Positions 16,164 to 24,694 of a stretch of DNA of 64,000 nucleotides are shown here, piece after piece (position 1 is the first letter of the stretch; the number at the start of each line of letters is the position of its first letter). Location of the stretch: contig OY970196.1 in the NCBI GenBank assembly GCA_963708205.1, positions 2,294,001-2,358,000 on the forward strand, read 5' to 3'. The stretch is from CAVYTF01 sp963708205 (GTDB lineage: Bacteria > Bacteroidota > Bacteroidia > Chitinophagales > Chitinophagaceae). Made by a program: the position numbers and the translations under genes. Under the pieces are notes generated by a model. It was not told the origin of the DNA. It saw only the letters and a list, made by a program, of their open reading frames with translations, and made no database searches.

Positions 16164-16580
16164 ATGACAAAGAAAAAAGTTTTAGTGTTATGCACAGGCA
16201 ACAGTTGCAGAAGCCAAATTGCAGAAGGTTACTTGCACTACTTTGCAAGTGATAAAGCAGAAATTTATAGTGCAGGAATTGAAACGCACGGTGTAAATGC
16301 GAGAGCAATTGAAACAATGAAAGAAGATGGTATTGACATTTCAAAACATACTTCAAATAACATCGACGAATATCGTAACATTGATTTTGATTTTGTAATT
16401 ACCGTTTGCGACAATGCAAAAGAACGCTGTCCTTTCTTTCCAACAAAAGCAAAAAAATTTCATCAAAACTTTCCTGACCCTGCAAAAACAACAGGAACGG
16501 AAGAAGAAATAAAAGAACAGTTCAGGAAGGTGCGAAATGATATAAAAGAATATTGCAAAAAGTTTGTAGCTGGCATCTAA
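16164..16580 (+). CDS. arsC: Arsenate reductase, thioredoxin-coupled (low-molecular-weight phosphatase fold)
   Basis: The enzyme reduces arsenate to arsenite with electrons from thioredoxin. The 138-residue protein begins with the phosphatase loop LCTGNSCRS (Cys10 nucleophile). The two redox cysteines are Cys82 and Cys89 in VCDNAKERCP; these positions equal those of the staphylococcal pI258 enzyme as I remember it. The C-terminal half has FPDPAKTTGTEEE with the catalytic-acid-type aspartate. Its ATG lies one base after the stop of the small hydrophobic frame, so translation is probably coupled. It supplies As(III), the substrate of ArsM. No arsB or acr3 pump is adjacent. Confidence 0.95.
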   Translation: MTKKKVLVLCTGNSCRSQIAEGYLHYFASDKAEIYSAGIETHGVNARAIETMKEDGIDISKHTSNNIDEYRNIDFDFVITVCDNAKERCPFFPTKAKKFHQNFPDPAKTTGTEEEIKEQFRKVRNDIKEYCKKFVAGI

Positions 16581-16637
16581 AAAATCAGTAAACAACCTGA
16601 AATATTTACCGATATATTTGATACACAATAAACCAGC

Positions 16638-17819
16638 TTGGCAAAAAAGTTTACAGAGTTAGCTGATAGCAAAACGCCAAAATATTTTTACCTGTTAGAT
16701 ATTGTGCGCGGATTTGCAGCATTGGCTGTGGTGCTTTGGCATTGGCAGCATTTCTACGTTACAAAAGATGGATTTTTACCAGGCTTTCATACGAATACCC
16801 AACCTTTTTATTCTGTTTTTTTTCCGTTTTACAATTATGGTTTAATTGCTGTTGATCTGTTCTTTCTTATATCAGGGTTTGTTTTTTTTTATTTGTATTC
16901 AAAAAGTATTGCAGATAAAAAAATTAACGGGAAATCATTTTCAATACTTCGCTTTTCAAGATTGTATCCGCTGCATTTTTTAACGCTTCTGTTGGTTCTT
17001 TTACTGCAAAGTTTTTTCTACCATCATGCAGGTTATTATTTTGTTTATCCCGAAAATGATCTTTATCATTTTATTTTAAATATTTTTTTTGCATCAAGCT
17101 GGGGATTGGAACATGGACCATCTTTCAACGGGCCTAACTGGTCTGTATCTGTAGAAATATTATTGTATGGTTTATTTTTTGTTGTGTGCCGATTCCGATT
17201 CAAAAAATATTTAATGGTATTCCTGATTCTTAGCGGGCTGGTAATACAAACATTTTATGCGCCCATTGGGCATGGCGTATACTCATTTTTTTTAGGCGGC
17301 ATGTTGTATTATTTTTATTTGCACATTGTGAAAATAAACAAACAAAAACGCTGGCTGAATTTACTAAGAATTTTATCTGTTCTTTTTATCCTATTGATTT
17401 TGTTAGATTCAAAATACTCTTTCCTGGAAAATTTTGCAACTAAAACCTTACAGGCACATCACGTTCATTTTGATATAGCGTTCGCTTTGCAGCGCATTGA
17501 TAATTTATTGGTACGCACTTTCATATTCCCCGTTTTTCTTTTATACATCGTTTTGTTAGAAACAGTGAAAGGAGCTCGTGGTAAAATGTTTTCCTTCGTT
17601 GGGCATATCAGTTATTCTTCTTATTTACTGCATTTTCCTCTGCAGCTTATCATCATACTTTGTTGCAGCAATGTTGATCGTGTTGCTTTTTTTAATTCCG
17701 CATACATATTCTTTTTATTTTTTTCGGTATTGATAACCATAAGTTTGCTCAGCTATAATTACTTTGAACTGCCTTTACAAAAATATTTGCGCAGCCGGTT
17801 AATTGGAAATAAGCAATGA
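16638..17819 (+). CDS. Acyltransferase 3 family membrane protein
   Basis: This is an integral membrane O-acyltransferase that typically acetylates exported sugars. The 393-residue protein has about ten membrane segments. The family start motif is present as LLDIVRGFAALAVVLWHWQHF with the conserved Arg and His, then DLFFLISGFVFFY and RFSRLYPLHFL with the second conserved arginine. GPNWSVSVEILLYGLFF corresponds to the usual W.L..E motif. The frame opens at TTG (16638) and the first motif begins within 20 residues, so that start is accepted. It lies 57 bp after arsC but has no evident link with arsenic; its target is unknown. Confidence 0.88.
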   Translation: MAKKFTELADSKTPKYFYLLDIVRGFAALAVVLWHWQHFYVTKDGFLPGFHTNTQPFYSVFFPFYNYGLIAVDLFFLISGFVFFYLYSKSIADKKINGKSFSILRFSRLYPLHFLTLLLVLLLQSFFYHHAGYYFVYPENDLYHFILNIFFASSWGLEHGPSFNGPNWSVSVEILLYGLFFVVCRFRFKKYLMVFLILSGLVIQTFYAPIGHGVYSFFLGGMLYYFYLHIVKINKQKRWLNLLRILSVLFILLILLDSKYSFLENFATKTLQAHHVHFDIAFALQRIDNLLVRTFIFPVFLLYIVLLETVKGARGKMFSFVGHISYSSYLLHFPLQLIIILCCSNVDRVAFFNSAYIFFLFFSVLITISLLSYNYFELPLQKYLRSRLIGNKQ

Positions 17820-17915
17820 GCATTTTATTATTCTGTAATCATTATCTTTTACTGGAAAATATCAAAACATTTTTTTTCTGTTTCTGCCGGAACTAACTTC
17901 ATTAAAAACTTTCCC

Positions 17916-20021
17916 ATGCGAAAAATTTCTTTACCCCTTATTTGTTTTCTTTTTTTAATCATCAATACTATCAATGCGCAAACTTTCAACATGCAGATGG
18001 GCAAAGTGCGCATGGCTTTTTATGTTGATAAAAAAGGCGTTCCTTTTTATGAAGTGAGCTATGATGATAAATCCGTGATAAAGCCATCGCAACTGGGTTT
18101 TATGCTGAAAGATTATGGCGGAATAAACTCTAATGTTTCGATCATACAATCAGATACTTCAAGCTACGACCAAACATGGCAGCCTGTTTGGGGCGAGGTA
18201 AAAAATATCCGCAACCATTACAAGCAACTGGCGGTTCATTTGCAACAAAAAGCTGCACCCAATCTTTTACTCAATATTATTTTTCGTGTGTTTGAAGATG
18301 GCGTTGCATTTCGATATGAGTTTCCCGGTCAGCCAAACCTGAAATATTTTATTGTCCAGGATGAGTTGACACAATTTGCGCTTGCAGGCGATAACAAAAC
18401 CTTCTGGATACCAGGAGATTATGATTCAAACGAATATCCTTACACCACTTCGAAGATCAGTGAGGTTGATAATACCGAGATGGTGCAAAAATCCACTGCC
18501 ATTGCCGTGCGGGTTGCGCCGGATAAATATGCGGTGCAAACCCCGCTGATGATGAAGACGCCGGATAATTTGTATGTGAACATTCATGAAGCTGCGCTGA
18601 AAGATTATTCTTCCCTGCAACTGCATGTAAACACAGGCACACTCACACTTACAGCAGCTTTGGTGCCGGATGCACTCGGCAATAAATGTTATATGCGCGC
18701 ACCTGCAAAAACGCCGTGGCGCACCATCATCGTTAGTGATAAACCAACCGATATCCTTGAATCGAAAATGATATTGAACCTTAATGATCCTTCTGTCATA
18801 AAAAATACTTCGTGGATTCATCCGATGAAATTTGTTGGTGTCTGGTGGGAAATGCAAACAGGAAAAAGCAATTGGAAATATGCAGACAATGAAGACTCGC
18901 TTGATGCAAAAGGGCAACTGATCCCAAATCATCATCACGGAGCAAATACAGCAAATGTGGAGCATTATATAGATTTTGCTTCAAAGAATGGCATAAAAGG
19001 AGTGTTGGTTGAAGGATGGAATGTTGGCTGGGAAGAATGGTTTGGAAACTGGAAAGAAAACGTGTTTGATTTTGTAACGCCTTATCCTGATTTCAATGTA
19101 AAAGCTATAACGGATTATGCAAGATCAAAAGGCGTAAGCATGATCATGCACAACGAAACTTCCGGCTCTGCTACAAATTATGAAAGACAGATGGACACCG
19201 CTTTTCGCTTTATGAAAAAGTATGGATATGTTGCTGTGAAAACTGGATATGTAGGTAAAATAATTCCCCGCGGAGAACATCATGACGGGCAATGGATGGT
19301 TGACCATTATATACGTGTAGCACAAAAAGCTGCAAGCTATCAGATCATGGTTGATATGCATGAACCCGTTCGCCCAACAGGTTTGCAAAGAACTTACCCC
19401 AACTGGATGGCTTGCGAAGCAGGCAGAGGCAATGAATACAATGCTTTCAGCGATGGCAACCTGCCCGAGCATGAAACCATTATGCCTTTCACAAGATTCA
19501 TGGGAGGCCCAATGGATTACACGCCGGGAATTTTTAAGATCAAAGGTTACAATGCCGATGTTCCTTCACGGCAGGTGCATACAACACTTGCGAAACAACT
19601 GGCTTTGTATGTGGTTTTATATAGCCCGGTGCAAATGGCTGCCGATCTTCCTGAAAATTATGAGAAGCACATGGATGCTTTTCAATTTATAAAAGATGTG
19701 GCAACAGATTGGGACGATACAAAAGTGCTTGCAGCAGAACCCGGCGATTATATTACAACAGCAAGAAAAGCAAAGGGAACAAACAATTGGTTTATTGGCG
19801 CGATAACGGATGAGAATGCACGGACAGCAACAATACATCTTGAGTTTTTAGATAAAGGGAAAAAATACAATGCTACTATTTATGAAGATGCACCCGATGC
19901 CGATTGGAAAAACAATCCCGAAGCATATGTGATAAAAAAAATGGTAATAGATGCTTCAACAGTATTGAATATACAGCTTGCAGCCGGAGGTGGCGCAGCA
20001 ATTAGTTTAATGGAGAAATAA
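17916..20021 (+). CDS. Glycoside hydrolase family 97, predicted inverting alpha-glucosidase (SusB-like)
   Basis: This is an exported enzyme that releases glucose from alpha-glucans or oligosaccharides. Of 701 residues, the first 22 are a signal peptide (ending NTINAQ). A beta-sandwich N-terminal domain (to about 260), a TIM barrel and a C-terminal sheet follow. Three glutamates, Glu414 (HNETSG), Glu483 (HEPVRPTG) and Glu507 (RGNEY), sit at a constant offset of 25 from SusB Glu439, Glu508 and Glu532 as I recall them, which predicts the inverting, calcium-dependent subgroup; retaining members have an aspartate instead. No SusC/SusD pair is present, so it is not in a classic polysaccharide utilisation locus. 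Confidence 0.93.
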   Translation: MRKISLPLICFLFLIINTINAQTFNMQMGKVRMAFYVDKKGVPFYEVSYDDKSVIKPSQLGFMLKDYGGINSNVSIIQSDTSSYDQTWQPVWGEVKNIRNHYKQLAVHLQQKAAPNLLLNIIFRVFEDGVAFRYEFPGQPNLKYFIVQDELTQFALAGDNKTFWIPGDYDSNEYPYTTSKISEVDNTEMVQKSTAIAVRVAPDKYAVQTPLMMKTPDNLYVNIHEAALKDYSSLQLHVNTGTLTLTAALVPDALGNKCYMRAPAKTPWRTIIVSDKPTDILESKMILNLNDPSVIKNTSWIHPMKFVGVWWEMQTGKSNWKYADNEDSLDAKGQLIPNHHHGANTANVEHYIDFASKNGIKGVLVEGWNVGWEEWFGNWKENVFDFVTPYPDFNVKAITDYARSKGVSMIMHNETSGSATNYERQMDTAFRFMKKYGYVAVKTGYVGKIIPRGEHHDGQWMVDHYIRVAQKAASYQIMVDMHEPVRPTGLQRTYPNWMACEAGRGNEYNAFSDGNLPEHETIMPFTRFMGGPMDYTPGIFKIKGYNADVPSRQVHTTLAKQLALYVVLYSPVQMAADLPENYEKHMDAFQFIKDVATDWDDTKVLAAEPGDYITTARKAKGTNNWFIGAITDENARTATIHLEFLDKGKKYNATIYEDAPDADWKNNPEAYVIKKMVIDASTVLNIQLAAGGGAAISLMEK

Positions 20022-20095
20022 ATTAATTAAGTCTTTAGAGTGAAATTGCGGATACCTTATTATAGAGTTATTTTATTCTTCTAATAAATAAATAG

Positions 20096-20653
20096 ATGAA
20101 AAAAGAATTATCATCAAAACAAATCGAAGCATTGCTCAACACATTGAAAATACGTTTTGAAAAGAATCTGCATCGTCATAAAAGTTTTAAATGGTCAGAC
20201 ATACAGGCAAAGCTTGAAATCAATCCTGAAAAATTTTGGTCGCTTAATGAAATGGAAACTACCGGAGGCGAACCGGATGTTGTTGGGTTCGACAAAAAAA
20301 CGAATGAATATATTTTTTATGATTGTTCAGCGGAAAGCCCCAAAAGTCGCAGAAGCCTTTGTTACGATCATAAAGCGCTGGAGTCAAGGAAAGAATTTAA
20401 ACCAAAAGATAGCGCAGTTAATATGGCCGCTGCTATGGGCATTGAATTATTGCCCGAAGAACAATATCGTGAGTTGCAGAAATTGGAGAGCTTTGATTTG
20501 AAAACATCGAGCTGGGTGAAAACACCTGATAATATCAGGAAGCTTGGTGGGGCTGTATTTTGTGATCGTCGTTATAACACTGTATTCTTATATCATAATG
20601 GCGCAGAATCTTATTATGCTGCAAGAGGTTTTCGTGGCTCGCTGAAAATCTAA
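20096..20653 (+). CDS. DUF4256 family protein
   Basis: This 185-residue cytoplasmic protein has no assigned function. I recognise the DUF4256 pattern: an N-terminal helix (LLNTLKIRFEKNLHRH), W.DIQAKLE, ETTGGEPDVVGFD, FYDCSAESPKSRRSLCYD and, near the end, GGAVFCDRRYNTVFLYHNGAESYYAARGF. The conserved acidic and cysteine residues (EPDVV, DCSAESP) could form a site but no reaction is known. It is followed 20 bp later by a YdeI-like gene and then an NTF2-like gene, an assortment of small stand-alone proteins common in soil Bacteroidota. Confidence 0.8.
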   Translation: MKKELSSKQIEALLNTLKIRFEKNLHRHKSFKWSDIQAKLEINPEKFWSLNEMETTGGEPDVVGFDKKTNEYIFYDCSAESPKSRRSLCYDHKALESRKEFKPKDSAVNMAAAMGIELLPEEQYRELQKLESFDLKTSSWVKTPDNIRKLGGAVFCDRRYNTVFLYHNGAESYYAARGFRGSLKI

Positions 20654-20673
20654 TGTAAACAACAATATTCACA

Positions 20674-21258
20674 ATGAATACAAATCCAGAAGTTGATTTC
20701 TTTTTTAGTAATGAAAAAAAGTGGCATAAAGAATTTGAGCAATTAAGAAAAATAATCCTCGACTGTGACCTGACCGAAGAATCAAAATGGGGTCAGGCTT
20801 GTTATACTTTTCAGAAAAAAAATATTGTATTGATACATGGATTTAAAGAGTACTGCGCGCTGTTATTCTTCAAGGGCGCATTATTGTCCGACCCAAAAAA
20901 CATCTTAATACAACAAACAGAGAATGTGCAGTCAGCGCGCCAGGTCCGTTTCACTAATGTCAAAGAAATAATGAAGCTGGGAAAAACTTTGAAAGACTAT
21001 ATTTATAAAGCTGTCGAAGTGGAAGAAGCTGGTTTGAAAGTAAAATTAAAAAAGACCGAAGATTACAAAATACCTGAAGAGCTACAAAAGAAATTAGATG
21101 AAAATACTGCCTTAAAAAAAGCTTTTCATTCATTGACACCGGGACGGCAAAGAGGGTACATTTTTTATTTTTCTCAACCCAAACAATCCACAACACGTGA
21201 GGCAAGAATTGAAAAATATACCCAGAAAATTCTTGATGGAAAAGGTTGGAATGATTAG
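20674..21258 (+). CDS. YdeI/OmpD-associated family protein (DUF1801 plus C-terminal OmdA-like domain)
   Basis: This 194-residue cytoplasmic protein has two parts. The first (to about 115) resembles the DUF1801/YdhG fold: KEFEQLRKIILDCDLTEESKWGQACYTF, then LLFFKGALLSDP and VRQVRF-like residues. The second is the YdeI-type C-terminal region with PEELQKKLDENTALKKAFHSLTPGRQRGYIFYF and REARIEKYTQKILDGKGW, its hallmark. The biochemical role is unknown; family members have been linked to peptide resistance in other bacteria. It is 20 bp from the DUF4256 gene and probably co-transcribed. Confidence 0.85.
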   Translation: MNTNPEVDFFFSNEKKWHKEFEQLRKIILDCDLTEESKWGQACYTFQKKNIVLIHGFKEYCALLFFKGALLSDPKNILIQQTENVQSARQVRFTNVKEIMKLGKTLKDYIYKAVEVEEAGLKVKLKKTEDYKIPEELQKKLDENTALKKAFHSLTPGRQRGYIFYFSQPKQSTTREARIEKYTQKILDGKGWND

Positions 21259-21291
21259 TCTAAAATTGAATTATTTAAAATAAATAATTAC

Positions 21292-21726
21292 ATGAAAATT
21301 ATTCTTGTTATTTTGTTTGCAGTTGGTTTTGCAATACTTGGTTATAGTCAAAACAATGATTCCACAACCATCGTGCACTTACTTCAAAAAGAATCTTCAA
21401 CCTGGCGTTCCGGTGATTCAGCTGCTCATGCAAATTGCTGGCATATTGAACCTTCCAGTACAATCATTATTATGTCTGCAGATGGTAAAACTTTTTCTGT
21501 GCCTGCTGATAAAATGATACATGCGTCACCGGCAGCAATGGGCAAAGGCGGCACTTCCGAAAATACAAATTATTTCATGAGCATTCATGGAAACACAGCG
21601 CTGGTAACGCATAACGAAACATCAGTTACTGCAAATGGCTCCGTTAATCACACGTATGAAGTGCGTATGCTTGAAAAAATAAATGGTGAATGGAAATTGA
21701 CGGGAGAGGTCATACAAGTGCTTTAA
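21292..21726 (+). CDS. Exported NTF2-like (DUF4440/SnoaL-like) protein
   Basis: This 144-residue protein has a signal peptide (about residues 1-19, ending GYSQ) and a single NTF2-like domain: the first helix TIVHLLQKESSTWRSGDSAAHANCWHIEP, a central strand pair (NYFMSIHGNTALVTHNETS) and the closing VRMLEKINGEWKLTGEVIQVL. The motif EWKL near the end is shared by the family. Function is unknown; there is no lipobox, so it is likely free in the periplasm. It follows the YdeI gene by 33 bp and is followed by a large inverted repeat. Confidence 0.75.
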   Translation: MKIILVILFAVGFAILGYSQNNDSTTIVHLLQKESSTWRSGDSAAHANCWHIEPSSTIIIMSADGKTFSVPADKMIHASPAAMGKGGTSENTNYFMSIHGNTALVTHNETSVTANGSVNHTYEVRMLEKINGEWKLTGEVIQVL

Positions 21727-21732
21727 TCAAAT

Positions 21733-21784
21733 CTTAAAAATCAAACACAAACTTATACGCTTTAATTCTGGCGTGATTTTTAAG
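21733..21784 (+). terminator. Long inverted repeat between the NTF2-like gene and the GH1-like gene
   Basis: CTTAAAAATCA (21733-21743) and TGATTTTTAAG (21774-21784) are perfect 11-bp complements around 30 nt that contain a smaller ACGC/GCGT stem. It begins 7 bp after one stop codon and ends 14 bp before the next ATG, so it may be a terminator or a leader structure of the downstream gene. Confidence 0.45.
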
Positions 21785-21798
21785 CCTTGTACTTTTTA

Positions 21799-23064
21799 AT
21801 GACACCAAATTTTCTTTTCGCAACAGGCATTGAAAATAGTAATCCCACTATAAATAATGGCAAATTTCGTGTGGATGAATTGGAGAAATGCGGGCATTAT
21901 AAATACTGGCAAAAAGACTTTGATCTTGTAAAAGAAATGGGCATAAAATTTCTCAGGTATGGTCCGCCTTTATACAAAACTTTTTTAGGAGCAGATAAGT
22001 TTGATTGGTCTTTTACAGACCTGGTTTTTAAAAGTTTGCGCGAGCATGATATTGTACCCATCGTTGATCTTTGTCACTTCGGAGTGCCTGACTGGATAGG
22101 CAATTTTCAAAACACAGATTTTCCTGATTTGTTTGCAGGATATGCAAAAGCATTTTCAAAAAGATATCCATGGATACAATTGTACACTCCTGTAAATGAA
22201 ATGTATATCTGCGCATTATTTTCTGCGCAATACGGTTGGTGGAATGAGCAGATGACAAGTAACATCGGTTTTGTTACAGCATTAAAAAATGTAGTGAAGG
22301 CAAACATTCTTGCCATGCACGAAATACTTGCCATAAGAAAAGATGCCATTTTTATACAAAGTGAATCATCTGAATATTATCATGCCGCAGACCCGCAATC
22401 TGTAAAAGCTGCGGAGATAAATAATTCAAAAAGATTTCTTTCCCTTGATCTCAATTATGGCAAAAGAGTGGACTCAGAAATGTATGAATTTATTATGGAT
22501 AATGGAATGACGCGCGATGAATATCATTTCTTTCTCAATAATAATTTAAAACATCATTGCATCATGGGCAATGATTATTACATAACCAATGAACATCGTG
22601 TTTGCAAAGATGGCAGCACAACTGCTTCCGGAGAAATATTCGGTTATCATGTTATCACTATGCAATATTATAACCGTTACGGAATTCCGGTTATGCATAC
22701 AGAAACAAACTTTAACCAGGGACCAGTTGGAGATGAGTCAGTAAAATGGCTTTGGAAAGAATGGGCAAATGTTTTGAGGATAAGAAATGATGGTGTTCCC
22801 ATTGTTGGTTTTACGTGGTATTCTTTAACTGACCAGGTTGATTGGGACAGCGCTTTGAGGGAAAATAATGGCAACGTAAATCCTTTGGGCTTGTATGATC
22901 TTGATAGAAAAATAAGACCTGTTGGAGAAACCTATAAACAAATAATTAAAGAGTGGCAAACCGTTTTGCCAACACAAAGTGTTTGCCTGCAATTGCCGAT
23001 CATTACACCCAGACAGGAAAAAATAAATACGAATGGAAACGTGCAAACTGCAATTATAAAATAA
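21799..23064 (+). CDS. Glycoside hydrolase family 1-like protein (beta-glucosidase fold)
   Basis: This is a predicted cytoplasmic retaining glycosidase with a TIM barrel. The 421-residue protein has the acid/base pair motif YTPVNEM (Glu134; TxNEP in classic GH1) and the nucleophile motif HTETNFN (Glu302; ITENG in classic GH1). The end carries GFTWYSLTDQVDW and GLYDLDRKIRPVGETYKQIIKEW, equivalent to the GH1 end motifs. Both core motifs deviate from classic GH1, so it belongs to a divergent branch, such as those found fused to dTDP-rhamnose reductases, and its substrate is uncertain. I chose ATG at 21799 over a TTG 12 bases earlier. An SDR gene follows after 10 bp. Confidence 0.82.
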   Translation: MTPNFLFATGIENSNPTINNGKFRVDELEKCGHYKYWQKDFDLVKEMGIKFLRYGPPLYKTFLGADKFDWSFTDLVFKSLREHDIVPIVDLCHFGVPDWIGNFQNTDFPDLFAGYAKAFSKRYPWIQLYTPVNEMYICALFSAQYGWWNEQMTSNIGFVTALKNVVKANILAMHEILAIRKDAIFIQSESSEYYHAADPQSVKAAEINNSKRFLSLDLNYGKRVDSEMYEFIMDNGMTRDEYHFFLNNNLKHHCIMGNDYYITNEHRVCKDGSTTASGEIFGYHVITMQYYNRYGIPVMHTETNFNQGPVGDESVKWLWKEWANVLRIRNDGVPIVGFTWYSLTDQVDWDSALRENNGNVNPLGLYDLDRKIRPVGETYKQIIKEWQTVLPTQSVCLQLPIITPRQEKINTNGNVQTAIIK

Positions 23065-23074
23065 AAATATTGTT

Positions 23075-23812
23075 ATGAATTTTAAAGATAAAGCAGTGAT
23101 AATTACAGGTGCAAGCGGCGGCATCGGAATGGCAATCGCTAAAAAATTTGCATCGTTAGAAGCTGCAATAATAATGGCTGATCTCAAAGAAGATGCTTTG
23201 AATAAAGCTGCTGACGAAATAAAGCAAAGCGGCGCAAAAGAAGTGTGGGCCAGTGTTTGCGATGTTACAAATGAAGCGCAGGTGGCTGCAACTGTAAGTG
23301 GCACTGTGCAGCGATATGGTCATGTTGATGTGATTGTAAATAATGCTGGGCTTATGCTCTTCAAGCCGTTAGAACAACAAACGCTGGATGATTGGCAAAG
23401 AATATTTAATGTTGATCTGTTCGGCACTTTCTTTTTTATTAAATATGCTTTCCAGCAAATGAAAGCCGGTGGAGCGATCGTAAATATTTCCAGTATTCAT
23501 GCTATTGAGACGGAGCCAATGGTTGCACCTTATGCTGCTGCAAAAGCTGCCGTGCTGTCTCTTACCCGGTCCGCAGCAATAGAAGGCAAACCAAAAGGAA
23601 TAAGGGTAAATGCAATATTGCCCGGCGCAATTGATACGCCAATGCTTTGGGATAATCCGAACGTAAGAGCAGGTGTTGAAAAGATTAATAAAGATGATGT
23701 CGGCAAGCCTGAAGATATTGCAAATGCTGTTGCGTATTTAAGTTCTGATGAAGCTGCTTTTGTGCAGGGTGCGATGTTGCTTGTTGATGGCGGAAGATTA
23801 GACCATCTTTAA
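23075..23812 (+). CDS. SDR family NAD(P)-dependent oxidoreductase
   Basis: This is a classical short-chain dehydrogenase/reductase of 245 residues. The cofactor motif is TGASGGIGMAIAKKF, followed by VNNAGLM, the catalytic Ser in NISSIHA and the YAAAK pair (Tyr and Lys). The C-terminus has the usual VNAILPGAIDTPM and FVQGAMLLVDGG. The acidic residue after the second strand (ADLKED) favours NAD over NADP. With only 10 bp to the GH1-like gene the two are surely co-transcribed, so the substrate is likely a sugar or a sugar-derived alcohol; that is inference. Confidence 0.9.
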   Translation: MNFKDKAVIITGASGGIGMAIAKKFASLEAAIIMADLKEDALNKAADEIKQSGAKEVWASVCDVTNEAQVAATVSGTVQRYGHVDVIVNNAGLMLFKPLEQQTLDDWQRIFNVDLFGTFFFIKYAFQQMKAGGAIVNISSIHAIETEPMVAPYAAAKAAVLSLTRSAAIEGKPKGIRVNAILPGAIDTPMLWDNPNVRAGVEKINKDDVGKPEDIANAVAYLSSDEAAFVQGAMLLVDGGRLDHL

Positions 23813-23828
23813 AAAATTATAATAAAAA

Positions 23829-23859
23829 AAGCTATCACATAATATTTATGCAATAGCTT
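23829..23859 (-). terminator. Terminator of the Ser/Thr/Gln-rich secreted protein gene
   Basis: AAGCTAT (23829-23835) pairs with ATAGCTT (23853-23859), with an inner CATAA/TTATG stem. On the minus strand it is followed by a run of seven T, so it ends the gene at 23882-24259; on the plus strand there is no T run. Confidence 0.65.
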
Positions 23860-23881
23860 CATTATTCCACTAAAATCTTCC

Positions 23882-24259
23882 TTACTTGTTATCAGGTTTT
23901 GTACCGGGTGATGTTTGTGTGCCACTGGGCATTGTATGATGATGCGTAGAATCACTCGTCCTGCTTCCTTTATAATATTTACTGCTTCTTTTTGTACTTG
24001 TATCAGTGCCTGATCTCATACTGCCTGACTGATTGGTTTGTGTATTACTCTGTGGTTTTGCACTCAACTGCTGATCTGTTTGATTAGTAGATAAGGTTGA
24101 TGGCTGGCTACCTGATTGACGATTTTGCATTGTATTAGTATTATTGCTATTGTTGTTCATGCGCGAAGTTGTATCCTGTGCATGAACATTAGTACTAAAA
24201 ATAAAAATAGACAAAGGGATTGATACAGCAGCAACTACCGATTTAAGATTGTTTTTCAT
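23882..24259 (-). CDS. Secreted low-complexity protein rich in Ser, Thr, Asn and Gln
   Basis: I do not recognise a family. The 125-residue protein has a clear signal peptide (residues 1-27, ending NVHAQ). The mature part is almost wholly Ser, Thr, Asn, Gln, Gly and Lys, for example SRMNNNSNNTNTMQ and GTDTSTKRSSKYYKG, with no hydrophobic core, so it is probably disordered. A short basic/tyrosine patch (KRSSKYYKGSR) and a histidine cluster (STHHHTMP) are the only distinct features. It has its own terminator and faces the cobalamin receptor gene. Function unknown. Confidence 0.6.
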   Translation of the reverse strand: MKNNLKSVVAAVSIPLSIFIFSTNVHAQDTTSRMNNNSNNTNTMQNRQSGSQPSTLSTNQTDQQLSAKPQSNTQTNQSGSMRSGTDTSTKRSSKYYKGSRTSDSTHHHTMPSGTQTSPGTKPDNK

Positions 24260-24379
24260 GATTGTTAGGTTTTATGATTAATGAATAACATTTGCAATTA
24301 TGCTGCCAGAATCAGTTCATAATTTTATTTCAAAAAGTTTATCTAAATAGTTTTCTAACTCTATCTTTGTTTTCAACTT

Positions 24380-24587
24380 AAGGTTCTTTTAATAAAAAGA
24401 TTAAAAGGGAATCCGGTTTATTTCAATAAAGAAATAAGTATTCCGGAGCTGTCCCGCAGCTGTAAGTTCTATTAACCGATGCCACTTCAAAGTCACTGTT
24501 AACAACGGGAAGACGGGCAAAAGGGGAACAAGCCAGAAGACCTGCCTCAAGTATTGTATTCATAGCTTTCGGGAGAAAAGCTTGAAT
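24380..24587 (+). promoter_or_regulatory. Cobalamin (B12) riboswitch
   Basis: The region upstream of the TonB receptor gene has the ordered conserved parts of a cobalamin riboswitch: the entry AAGGTTC (from 24380), GGGAATCCGGT, the P5 stem-loop GGAGCTGTCCCGCAGCTG, GATGCCACTT, CGGGAAGACGGG and the B12 box AGCCAGAAGACCTGCC (24531-24546). The P5 loop TCCCG (24452-24456) is exactly complementary to CGGGA (24570-24574), the loop of a downstream hairpin (24558-24587), which reproduces the L5-L13 kissing interaction. Cobalamin binding would stabilise that contact and lower expression. No T run follows the hairpin, so control of translation is more likely than of termination. Confidence 0.95.
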
Positions 24588-24694
24588 GTTAGCCGCAGCA
24601 CAGCTTTCATTTACTCTTTCCTGCAACTATGCGTAATGATTTTTTTAAAAAAAATTATAACAGCATTGTTATGTCAACTCTTAAAACCAACACG

